Source: Lamellibrachia satsuma (taxonomy: Eukaryota > Annelida > Polychaeta > Sabellida > Siboglinidae). From it: DNA of 64,000 bases. Shown here piece after piece: positions 20,480 to 33,200 of the stretch. Numbering within the stretch: position 1 is the stretch's first letter; each line of letters starts with the position of its first letter. The position numbers and the translations under genes were made by a program. Where the stretch lies: assembly GCA_033239005.1 (NCBI GenBank), contig BSQZ01000069.1:624501-688500 (forward strand), given 5' to 3'. The notes under the pieces were generated by a model. It was not told the origin of the DNA. It ran no database searches and was given only the letters and a program-made list of their open reading frames with translations.

Positions 20480-23120
20480 AAACAAATAATATGGAAAGTA
20501 CTAAAGATTTATAAAATGAACTCAAGAGCCCAGGTCATCATCCATCCACTGTAACACATGGTGAGGTCATCTCCGTGCAAACTTTGACCTTTCACCTCAT
20601 TTCAAACTTGACCTTCTAAAAAATGTCAAGGTTATATGCATCATCCCCTCCTAGATGGAGGCAGCTCATTCTTGTATTAGTCTCTGGAGTTAGTTGTGTG
20701 TGGAATAAACTAGCTACAGTTGTCTAACAGTCTACCTTGAGGACACACTGCCCCATTAAAGTGTTAAGTTACAGCTGTGTTCAACATAAAACCTCACACA
20801 CATGGAAGCGACGTACAAACATGTTAAAGTATGACACTGGGATGAAGGTTTACGATGACTTTGAAAGAAAATGAACAAATCATAAAAAGAAAGTAATTCC
20901 AAAGTAACTTTTTGAGAAAAAAAATTCAATTCTCATAATATTAGTGTCCAATCTGCTACTACAGCTCCATATTGTAAACCTTTTTTCAAGTCAGGATGGA
21001 AACTAGAATTATATGCCAATCCTTTCAAAAACCATGAAATAGGTTTGCACAGTTACTATAAAGTAGGATTATTTTATCAAATAAAGATCCCTTAAAAGAA
21101 GTTATCTCTTCATATACAATGTTTGTTCTAATCGTTAATCGCACGCTGACGATTGTGGCAAAAAAACTTGCACAAACTTAGCGTGACTAACAGTGCCACC
21201 TGGCGGCAGGCCCACCACCAATCACAGTTTGCTAGTCACCTGATATGTAGATATGGCATATACACCCTTAACAATCACCCTCCAACTACCAATTCCCCTG
21301 CAGCATGGGTGCATAATCCAACCCCCAGTCGCCGCCCTATCAGACAGACCTAACCCACAAGGTGGCAGCACCAACACCGAGTGCAAGATACAAGTCGTCT
21401 TCATTTGACCAGCGAAGTTGGCAATAAGAACAACAAAATGTAACATCAATAATTATCCCCACCATCCAGTATTAGTACAATGTTAATTCATTCATCCACG
21501 ATATTCCCTACACCAAATTATTTTCGCTGTTATTGGGCTTTTTCGCCAACATCGAGTTGCCCGGAAAAACAACAAAGGTTTACCCGCCCACAAATTGAAC
21601 TTTCCCCTAAATGTGGTCAATCTTTCCCAAGACTGCGACAGATCAGTACTCGGTAGACCAAACACGATCCATTTCAAACATACCCTATAAATTCAACCGG
21701 AAAACACAGATAGAGAAGTGTGTTTGCCATGCTTTTAACTACATTGGGAGTTACCATGGGTTAGCCCTGAATCAAAATCTGCATCAGATAAAGTGCTCTG
21801 ATGTGCCGTACATCAGAGTACTTTATCCTTTGTAGGGGAGAGCGGGGCCAGTTGTAACGATAAGTTGTAACCGTGCCATCTTGTGAAGATTTTACAAATG
21901 GCAACATCTTAAACAATACACTTAAAGAACCATATGCACTGTTATTTTTTTGTGCCACATGTTCTAAGGTCTTCACAAGGACGCAACTATAACTTCCCCC
22001 ATCACAACCAGCCCCAATTTCCCACAAATAACTGTTAAATACAATCTGCCTCCACACATTAGCGGGCAACAGAACCGAGACTGAATGTTTCACCCAGTAT
22101 TGTTCAATTGGCCAGAGGCCAGTACGGAGACCAGTACGGAGACCAGCACGGAGACCAGTACGGAGACCAGTACGGAGACCAGTACAAAGACCTAACTGGA
22201 TTGGATTTAGACCTGCATGAAAGGTGTGTCAAAAACAGAAGATACACATTATACCAATGTCAGAGTAAGAGCTAAAAGTGAGGATGGTCGAAGGCTGTGT
22301 TCTTTTGCCCAATCTCTGCTGGTTGCTGCTTATCATGTGGTTGATCCCCCCCACTCCCCGTGGAGTGCTTCCACGTGTTAGGAGCTAACATATTTAGGCA
22401 TTACAGCACATTTACAGCAGGCATGAAAGCGTTTCCCTGGCAACCAAGGTAGAAATAAATAGTCTATTTAAATAGGTCACTGACCACCTGAAAACAGTTT
22501 TGCAAGCAGCAGAGGGCACTAGTTAACACATATACACTCCGTTCATTTTTACACATTTAATTTATAACACATTATGTTCTGTTGTGTGTGGTGTTGCCCA
22601 GATGTGTAAACAAGCCTATTTACATCATGTCCAAGTTTTGGGGTTAACTAAACAGATTCATTGATGAAAGCAACAACATCTTGTCTTAGGATAATGTTGT
22701 TGTTTTTTGCAACTTTTTGACTTATGATGCAAAATTCTCTACGGAGTCACAGCAAAAGTGCTAAGTTTTGAACAAGGGCTGACTAAAATGAATAATATTA
22801 TTAACTATTATAATCCAGTGCTATGATGGTAAGATTGGGGAATGTCTCAACATATAAATATTAACTAGCACTTTCTGAGATACCAGGGCTGATAAACCTA
22901 CATCATATATTAATGTGTTCTAGGTGCTGCTTTCTGTCAAGTTAAACTAATATTTTTTGTGCAATAAAAACGTAAATGTTAGTTGGTGATTCTACATATA
23001 TGATGACACACACCACTGAATTGCTGCTCCCCATCTTACCAGCAAACAAAATGTCAAGGCTTATATTCTTGAAGGTTCTAAGAAATTCCAAGTAAAATTT
23101 TCTGAGTAACTTATGTATAA
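20480..23120. other. Gene-poor stretch, possible PDCD10 3' UTR
   Basis: No exon was recognised and few tandem repeats occur, in contrast to the rest of the window. It lies downstream of the minus-strand PDCD10 stop at 24178. A minus-strand AATAAA (TTTATT on plus at 19925-19930) is the nearest clear hexamer seen, which would imply a 3' UTR over 4 kb. This is inference only. Confidence 0.25.
22110..22190. repeat. 12-bp tandem repeat, about 6 copies
   Basis: ACGGAGACCAGT repeated with C/T changes. Confidence 0.85.
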
Positions 23121-23129
23121 CAAACTAAG

Positions 23130-23605
23130 AAGGATATAGAAATGCCTGAACGAATACAGAGGAGAGCAACTAAAATTATTCCAGAACAGAGACCTTAGCT
23201 ATGAAGATTATCTAAAAGAATGTGGCTTAACAACCCTAGAGACATGGAGGTTAAGAGGAGATCAAATTGAAGTATGTTAGATATTCAATTGGTATGAAAA
23301 TATTGATAGAAATATTTTTTTCTCACTCGAAAAAGATAGGGAACAAGGACATGAGGTAACATTAGTAAAGGATCAGTGTAGACTGGATATCAGGAAGTGC
23401 TCATTCTCCTCGAGGAAATAAACTGAATGGAACAAATTATTTACAGATTGTGTAATTGCTTGCAGAGTGAATATGTTTAAAAAGAAAGTTGACATCTCAG
23501 GAGAATGGGTTACACACAGAAAAAAACTGTTTAGACTCTCGATAAACCAATGGCTTCCTTATCCACTTGCCATCTGGGCATTTGCCTTGAATGTTAAATC
23601 TTGTT
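23130..23605 (+). mobile_element. LINE-A 3' fragment, reverse transcriptase end
   Basis: Plus-strand translation with several breaks: PERIQRRATKIIPEQRDLSY, GLTTLETWRLRGDQIEVC, then WNKLFTDCV and VNMFKKKVD. This parallels the minus-strand LINE at 39925-41760 (RIQRRATKMIPELRDLSYKS, GLTTLMTRRLRGDQIDVF). Internal stops show decay. It ends with the family-specific CCAATGGCTTCCTTATCCAC. Confidence 0.8.
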
Positions 23606-23736
23606 AAACTATATGCGTTAGTAAAAGTTTGATTTACGAAGATCACAACATCAAGAACACGTGGCACGAAATAACAATTATGTTGAGATAGTTTCATCCA
23701 GCAAGATGGGATTATCTGAGATGCGACATTTCGGAG

Positions 23737-23870
23737 ATGTGTCACCATCCCAATGTAAACAGGGTGCAACACCAAGATATGTCACCATCCCAATGTAAAC
23801 AGGGTGCAACAAGATGTGTCACCATCACAATGTAAACAGAGTGCAACACCAAGATGCGTCACCATCACCA
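23737..23870. repeat. 43-bp tandem repeat, 3 copies
   Basis: GTCACCATCCCAATGTAAAC followed by AGGGTGCAACACCAAGAT, three copies, one shortened. Confidence 0.85.
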
Positions 23871-24177
23871 AGTAATTAAACTAAAAACTCTGGCTGGACC
23901 AAAACGCCTTGCATCCTACACACGACATCAGTTCTTATGAAATAAAAATCCCTAAAACATTTGTGTAGATGCAAGTACAAACTGTTTCCTAAGGTTTCTG
24001 TTTACTCTCTAAAGTGATAATACCTCAGTTGAAGTTGTACTCTTGAAAGAAGTGCCTTAATCATTGTCGTATATACAAACACATATAACACTGTTTTTAT
24101 CACCAGTATTTTGACGACGTCTGTTGCTGTGAACAGTTTGACTAATGATATTGCCCCCAGGGTGCAGAGGGGACGTC

Positions 24178-24259
24178 TCAGCAGGCGTCTATGACTGTCT
24201 TCATGATCATGTTTGTTTGGTTAATGAGATGGTTGGCACTGTTGAAGACGTCCTGTTTT
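24178..24259 (-). CDS. PDCD10: PDCD10 exon 7 (last coding)
   Basis: Acceptor GTTTCTTTCCAG (minus strand) ends at 24260. Encodes [20 protein letters not shown] and TVIDAC then TGA (24180-24178). Corresponds to human [20 protein letters not shown]; the last residues differ, and the chain ends IDAC where human ends TVA. Confidence 0.93.
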
Positions 24260-27200
24260 CTGGAAAGAAACAAAAACTAGCCATGAGGAATATAGCCAAT
24301 TTAGTTGAACATTTAGGTTTCCAGGTCTAAAATGTATACGTCCAAATTCCACAGACTTCTATGTCCAAATGTTATAAACTTTTAAATCCAACTATTATAA
24401 ACTTGTTTGTCCAAATGTCACAAACAAATAGAAATGGATGGCATTGATTGCTCTGTGCCTCGTATGCCTGACCGCACAGGGAGTCACTGAGTGAGTAAGT
24501 AAGAACCTGACCACACAGGCAGTAACTGAGTAAGTAAGAACCTGACCGCACAGGGAGTCACTGAGTGAGTAAGTAAGAACCTGACCACACAGGCAGTAAC
24601 TGAGTAAGTAAGAACCTGACCGCACAGGGAGTCACTGAGTGAGTAAGAACCTGACCACACAGGCAGTAACTGAGTAAGTAAGAACCTGACCGCACAGGGA
24701 GTCATTGAGTAAGTAAGAACCTGACGGCACAGGGAGTCATTGAGTAAGTAAGAACCTGACCGCACAGGCAGTCATTGAGTAAGTAAGAACCTGACCACAC
24801 AGGCAGTAACTGAGTAAGTAAGAACCTGACCGCACAGCGAGTCATTGAGTAAGTAAGAACCTGACCACACAGGGAGTCATTGAGTAAGAACCTGACCACA
24901 CAGGGAGTCATTGAGTAAGTAAGAACCTGACCACACAGGGAGTCATTGAGTAAGTAAGAACCTGACCACACAGGGAGTCATTGAGTAAGTAAGAACCTGA
25001 CCGCACAGGGAGTAACTGAGTAAGTAAGAACCTGACCACACAGGGAGTAACTGAGTAAGTAAGAACCTGACCACACAGGGAGTAATTGAGTAAGTAAGAA
25101 CCTGACCACACAGGGAGTAATTGAGTAAGTAAGAACCTGACCGCACAGGGAGTAACTGAGTAAGTAAGAACCTGACCACACAGGGAGTCATTGAGTAAGT
25201 AAGAACCTGACGGCACAGGGAGTCATTGAGTAAGAACCTGACCGCACAGGGAGTAACTGAGTAAGTAAGAACCTGACCGCACAGGGAGTAACTGAGTAAG
25301 CAAGAACCTGACCACACAGGGAGTAATTGAGTAAGTAAGAACCTGACCGCACAGGGAGTAACTGAGTAAGAACCTGACCACACAGGGAGTAATTGAGTAA
25401 GTAAGAACCTGACGGCACAGGGAGTCATTGAGTAAGTAAGAACCTGACCACACAGGCAGTAACTGAGTAAGTAAGAAGCTGACTGTACAGGGAGTCACTG
25501 AGTAAGAACCCGACCGCACAGGGAATCAATGAGTAAGTAAGAACCTGACCACACAGGGAGTAACTGAGTAAGTAAGAACCTGACCACACAGGGAGTAACT
25601 GAGTAAGTAAGAAACTGACCACGTAGGGAGTAACTGAGTAAGTAGGAACAGACTTTTGGAATAAAACGTTGGTCCTACATAATGCTTCTATAATTGTAAT
25701 TATAACTGAAATGGTGTAACTGTATTTTATTCAAAGAGCTTAAGAAATGTAATTGAATAATATAAATGTTCTCATTACAACTATACAGTTTACTCACTAC
25801 TATGATATTTCAACAACTGCCAGCTGTTTTCTTCACGAACTGTATTCTGGGACAACCAGCGTTTGCAGACACGTCATAGTAATGCACAAGTAAACTTCAT
25901 AGTTGTGATTAAAAAAAAATCTATATTATATTTTTCTCCCAACTTTTGTAATTTAAATAAAAAGTAATTGTAACTGTTATTATGTTGTGTAATTGTTATT
26001 ATGTTGTGTAATTGGACCCCGCTTGCTGTCATTAATAGCAGACAGAGTGTCTCTCTATACTTACACATTCTCTTTGAAGAAGTCTTTCAGCGTGGTGCTG
26101 AAGCGCTTGGAGTACTTTACAAACTCCCTCTTCCTCAGTTCTAGTGCCTGCAATCATCACAAGAGGGTTAATTAACCCATCAATTCACACACACACGCAC
26201 GCACGCACGCACACACACACACACACACTGGATTTTTATATTTATTTATTATATTTATGCGGGTAGAACAATGTGACAGGATGGTGGGTTAGTGTGCCTG
26301 TCTTGGTCCTAGTACATACACATTGTCTACATCCTGATCAATTAATTGTTGCCGTTTAATTATAGTACAATCATTACTGTGTCACAATAAGTGTACTTTG
26401 TGAGAATAATAATACATTGTGCTTTGTTGCTGTACTTTGTGTTAACGACACAAAGAGTTTGCGCATTTGAGAGAATGCCTCACCTGTTTGCTGGAAGACA
26501 TGAGTGCTACGACCTGGTTGACGGCATCCAACAGGTACTTGATGGCACTTGCAATGTCTCTGAAACAACAACACACGTAACAAATAACAACATGATTAAC
26601 ACTATGATTAACAACAGCAGCTCTTGAGTGTACATCCATACATGGGTTCATTTGCGGGTCTTACAGATTTCTGTTACCAGCCCTATGGGTGTGGCCACTG
26701 TGGACTACTCAGGGTTGGCACTTATGAAATTCCAGACGACACTATTTTGATAGTCTACAAAATGTCCTTTACTCAAATTACACAAGAGTTCTGTTCTGTT
26801 TCTACATCCAGCCCCCTGTGAAAAAAGTGAGTTGCAAGTGAAGTGATTTTCAAGCTTTTGGTTATTAATCAGTTTATCTAAATCCTTTAAATGATTTTCT
26901 ACAGTTGTACATGAATAAATTTACTACAACCAAAACCCTTAAAATAAAAATTGTAAAATCCGACAAATGCAAGAGCATTTTATTTGAAATTGGACAGATG
27001 TTTAAACAAATGACAAAGAAACTGGACTTTTGCCATCATATCGGGCAAATTGGAAGGGCTAACACCAAGAATAGCAGCTATCGGCAGTCGTGTACATACT
27101 TTATTGTTTCCAGGAACTTCTTCCTGTCGTAGATTTCATCTGGTATTCGACTGAGAATCTTCTTGAGGTTATTTGCTCGCATGTTGAGATTCTGGAACGG

Positions 27201-30200
27201 TTCGTCCGGCCGTGGTATCTCATATGCTGCAACCAACACGTTTATTATACGCATAGTTGCTACAGGGCGTGCTGTCTATAGTGATGTACACTGTCCTGTG
27301 TGGCGTGACTAAAACTAGTATTGCTCTGTTACATAGTTGCTACAGGGCGTGCTGTCTATAGTGATGTACACTGTCCTGTGCGGTGTGACTAAAACTAGTA
27401 TCGCTCTGTTACATAGTTGCTACAGAACGTGCTGTCTATTTTGATGTACACTGTCCTGTGCGGTGTGACTAAAACTAGTATTGCTCTGTTACATATGCAA
27501 GTCAAAGAATTAATTCATCTGGGACATAAATTGCTAGTAAATTACGGTTTCACTGCATTGAATGTGTTGAAATGTCATAGCCTCGCTCAATACAATATTT
27601 TGAAGCAACTCGTGCATAAAACCCAGTATCATTCAATAAGTGTATATTATTATTCATGCTCAACATGTTCAACCCAGAGACATGGGATGCATTAAGAACA
27701 ATAACATTTATTCTGTTTCCATTTATATAACAGTATATCAGTGTTTCTGGTAACATGTTAAAACATTCCACTTGTGTCAAAATGTCAAGGATATACAAAG
27801 CATTTAATTTTTGGCATACTGAACTGAATGTAGATCTTTTCTATCCAGGAGATATCAGTGTTTCCATACTACGTACTACTGTTCTGTTTCCCTGCCACAT
27901 ATTATCACCCACTTTAAGCCCAAAGCCAAGCATACTAGCCGATTTCTCATCGAGGGACTGCAGATTTTCAATGGGGTCAAATTTGTTGGGCAAGATAGCT
28001 TGCAGCACACTATCCAATATGTTGTCACAACTAGCACAACTCTACTGGCGAGTTTGGAATTGTTTAAAATAACATTTGTGAATGTGACTGCAATCACACT
28101 CGAGCCCTGACAGGACGTCTTGAGATCTAGCACTGTCAGATATTGCCTGACAAGCCTTGGCCCTGTCGTGGACTTGTCGGAATTCGCAGCTCACTAACCA
28201 ATTACTTGTCGGCCAACAAAAATGTTGGCTAGTGTGCTGCGAGCTTAAGATCTAATGAAGGTGATCTATCAAGCATTCCAACGGGGGAATCAGTAATGGA
28301 CGGTGTTTCAACCAGTCTCTGGGGACATTCTAGTTTAAATCAAAAGTGAAAGTGCTCACCTGCCGAGTTGTTGGATGCCTCAAGACGAAGGAGACATTCT
28401 GTCATGTTGACCCTATCTTCAACCTGTGCCCTCCTCAGTACCCCCTTGATGAGGTCATATATGAGACCAGGGTGTTGCATATCAGCCTATGAGGGTACAG
28501 CCGTAACATTACAATCACAATTAGTGGAATTACAATTGCAATTACCAAAGTTGGGTAATTAATTTTATTTCAATTATAATAATTGTAAAAAAATTCTTAC
28601 AACAAAGACCGACTTGAAATGTACATAAATAAATGTACTAAATATCTACAAATGAAAGTGTAATTGCTGATAATTCGGAAATTGGAAATCATGTAATTGC
28701 AACTGTAACTAAAAAAAAAATGGTCATCATATTCATAATACCAACATTAAAGGAGATTTATTTAATCTTATGGATAATAATTGTAATTTATAACTTTCAG
28801 GCCACATAAAAATAATGAGATGACAAGGTATTGCAACCTAGGGTTGAAAAGTATTTCAACTGAAAAGTTTCAGGATAGTGTATTGTACAGAAAATTTTGT
28901 AACAAGAGAAAGAATCAACAACTAGCAGACGACAGAGGCTTTCATTTGAGGTTTATTATTTACTCCCTGGAGCATAACCCGTTCACTATAAGATGTCTGT
29001 ACTATCTAGATGTGATAATAATAATACTCCCTGGAGCATAACCCGTTCACTATAAGATGTCTGTACTATCTAGATGTGACAATAATACTCCCTGGAGCAT
29101 AACCCGTTCACTATAAGATGCCTGTACTATATAGATGTGATAACAATACTCCCTGGGGCATAACCTGTTCACTATAAGATGTACGTACTATTTAGATGTG
29201 ATAATAATACTCCCTGGAGCATAACCCATTCACTATAAGATGTATGTACTATCTAGATGTGATAATAATACTTCCTGGAGCATAACCCGTTCACTTATAA
29301 GATGTATGTACTATCTAGATGTGATAATAATACTCCCTGGAGCATAACTCGTTCACTATAAGATGCCTGTACTATCTTGATGTGATATGATAATAATTTG
29401 GGTTTATATTTTGCCACGAGTTGAACTGATTACACATATTCACAGTAATGTTTTAATAATGCTGTCACCCAAATTACAACGCCTGTTTTTAGACTTTGTG
29501 CATGGTGAATTTACCTCTGTGAAAATGCGTTTGAAATACAGCGTGGGCAACAGGCGTCACTGCCTTTAGTGTTAGCTCATGTATACATAAATAGGTCTGA
29601 TGTATGGGTTGTTTTTCTTCCATCTCATTTTAATTCACCACTCTTTCCATTTGCCAGAAATGCAAATAAACGAGCTCATTTAAGTCTTGCCTAACCACTA
29701 CTTTTAAAGTGAAACATCAGCAAGGGCTTTGTTTATGAACACACCAATGCATATAATGAACTTTTAGATAAGACTAATCTTTAAGGCACAAAATCTTATC
29801 ATTTTCATATCATAAAATCATGTTTATACAACTAGTATAAACTTATTATTTACCCTACCATCTTTACTGCAGGAATGTGTTTTAATTCTAAAGATATACT
29901 TTGACTCTTCATGACAATTGCCCCCTTGCATAATACATTGCAAAGGTATAAATGAAATATAAACAGAAGACCCCATTTTCATGATTAAGTCAGAAAGTGA
30001 ACAATGTGTAATGTACAACTTGAGGTGTACAGCAATGTACAGCCTGAGGTATACAGTAACGTACAACATGAGGTGTACAGCAATATACAGCCTGATGGAC
30101 GAAATGTCCCGCTTTTTTAAAACAAACAAAATTCACCGTAACAACAATCTATTTGCTGCACACGATTCCAGGCACATTTTATTTCTTTCGTCTGAAGTGA

Positions 30201-33200
30201 TTTCACATTTTCTCGTGCATGCAATCACTGCGAACAAGATGTACCTTTGTAAACGCTGAACGGAGACTTTCGGCTGCAGCGAGGTCATGTTGCTCCAACT
30301 ACAGCAGAAACACAAACATTAATGTAGACACTGTCACCACACAGTCGCATGCACACATGTGCAAACTTGTGTCATTTTATGGAACTTTTCCCAATAACAG
30401 CATTACATTTGTCATGTGACACATAATCAATGCTCCCTGCTTGAAAGCCTGTTGTTGTGATCATAGTTGCATAGTGAGCTGTAAACAACAAGAAATTGCG
30501 ATAACCACCTTCTCCCTCAAGGTCACAAGACCTGGGACGAGGATATGGAAAGCCCACTGCTCGTCCCTCTCCTTTATGGGGTGCAACCCACATTCGTCCT
30601 TTTCCGCTTCTCTATACGCACTACGATAAGATTATTACAAGAAAGTGTGTCTATCAATATTGCGAGATGCTTTTTCGAGATAGGCGCATTGCTGCTGCGT
30701 CATTTCACCGTTGTCAACATACAAGATGCTCCCATTATTTACATATGTAGGTGCGTGGCAATTGTCATAAGATAAGAAGTCATGTAACGTACGGCCCCGT
30801 AAACAGCTATTATTACAACCAGACTGTCGCAAACTGTCACGACTTAAGGTGAGACACCCCACATGGATAAGATTTATTTTTAAATTGCATAGGTCATGCA
30901 ATTTTTTTTAGCCCAAACTGTACAGCGGGTCTTACTGAGCAAAACATATCATATTGACATTTTTTCAGCCATACCCCCATTTCCATGGCAACAAACAAAG
31001 ACAGCCGCCAAATACTACGTACACAGCATAAGTTGGAAACACCGTAGCTCCTCCAATAATCCATGTATCAATGCAATTCTTTCAGTTTCTTATTTAGAAC
31101 ACCTAATTTTATGCAACCATAAAGAGATATTTAATGTATTGCAATTACTTCATATTTTGAAAAATATTACATTTGTGTTGATCAAAAACCCATATTTTCC
31201 AATACGACTACTCAGATCACGCTAAAACTTTACATTAAACAAAATATATATATTTGTGGTTGCATAGAGAAGATGACTAGGAGCACATCAATCAAAACTT
31301 CATTGGTGTAGCTTCATTATTACCAAAGACAGGATGACTCCAAATTGGAAAAACACAGTTTTTACAAACGCCCATCAAAGATTGAAAAACGGGACTTATT
31401 ACTTGAAACAGGCATGCTTTATCCATGAATGAGTGATTTAGTGGTATGTAATTGCTATACAAGTAAACTTTATGTATAGTAAATATACAAAGCTATCAGA
31501 ATACAGTGGAAACACGTTGAGTATTTAAAAAAAAAAATGCCATTTCACCTGGGATACCTCACCTTAACAGGTAAATATAGTGCGTGGAGGCTTTGACATA
31601 CGACTATTCACATTTTCGATCAAACAGTCAAATTAAATTCTTTCAATAATTCAAACCAGGTTTGAAAAAAATCATGATTAAAAAAAAAAATTTAATCGGA
31701 TTTTTTGTATTTATTTGATTTTTTTAAAATCTGGTATATAGATATTAATATATAGATGTTTATATTGATAAACTCTTTCAAACATGTTCTATTCAAATCG
31801 ATTTGGGTATTTGTCTTAACAGAGGGTACTTAATTTTTGCTTATATAAAGACATTAGGCAATGTCCACAAGGCCTCACCCCTGTAGTTGCATAAGCATGC
31901 TGTGTCTGTGGATGTAGCAGTGCTAATTATTGTTTGCTGAGAGGATGGATTAGCACCTGTCCAGGGCTCTGTGTACTCTATGGGTCTCCAACTAGACTGC
32001 AAACTGGTACAGTATTAAACAATTGTCACCAAAACTGTCTCACTTGAGTCAACATACTGAATTGGTAACAACTAGCACAAGCTCTAAGTGGACTTTAACT
32101 CAGGGCTTTTTGACTTGAAAAGATACTTCCTCTTGAAGACAAGTTTGTGTGGCTTCACTGCATTCAGAAAGTGAATAACTCAAATGTACACAATGTCATA
32201 AAACATTTGACTATCCAGCTATCTGGTGGTAATACAACTTCAGAAGTGTGCATATATTGTGCTTTTGTATTAAAGTACATACAAAACTTTGTTGATCTCG
32301 ATGCTTGTAAACAATTATTTGTATTAAATTCATATAAATCAGCGATTAATAAAATCCGAAATAAAAAATCATAAATCAATGATTTTTTTGGAGTGATTTA
32401 AATCATGATTTAAATCAAACAACCCTGATTCAAACAGAAGTAAGATGTATTAAACACACTGCACATATTACTTAAAGTTAAACTATTCACACACTTCACA
32501 TTTCAACATCAACAAATGTGATTTGCAATGGGCTAAATCACTTGAGGAGGTTTAAATATGTGCACAAAATATGCAACAGAGCGAAGACTGGTAACACACC
32601 AGATATGGCAAGTAAACACCAGAGATAAATGGGGCGACACTGCAAGTCAAAATGTTTGATAAATCTCTTTTGAAAAAGCTTAGTAAAAATATACTGGGCC
32701 AGCCACACTAACAAAGACATGTATTCTGCTGCTTTGTAGCATACAATGCAATACAGTCACCCTGCAACTTTAAATTATTCCTACTGAATAGTTTATCTCT
32801 CATGCATGTGAGGGCCATAAGGTCAAATCTAGACAATAAAACTATTGTTGTCATCCATAGTACTAGTAGTATACATCAAAGCCAACAGGTAATATTCATC
32901 AATCACTTGTATGGTATGTCACAAATAGGTAGTTACTACTCTGTGCTACTCTGTGGAGGTGAACACGTGTACAAAGACATAGTGGGGTTTATGATCATCA
33001 TTCAATTGGACATAAATCATTCAAAAATAATAGTTTCAATCTTCATTCAATTTAACTCAAGAATTTTAATTTGCAAACATTGTGGGGGAAAAGTCCAGCG
33101 TATATAGGCTACAATTTGAACTAGATGAGAAAGCATCTAAGCCTGACAAATTTGTACCATAGCCAAAAATATCCGTCTGATTCCCTGAAAATCTTAGCTG

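Noticed and set aside
24395..25622. Series of minus-strand open frames reading [14 protein letters not shown] repeats
   Set aside because: They are frames of the 35-bp intronic satellite inside PDCD10 intron 6.
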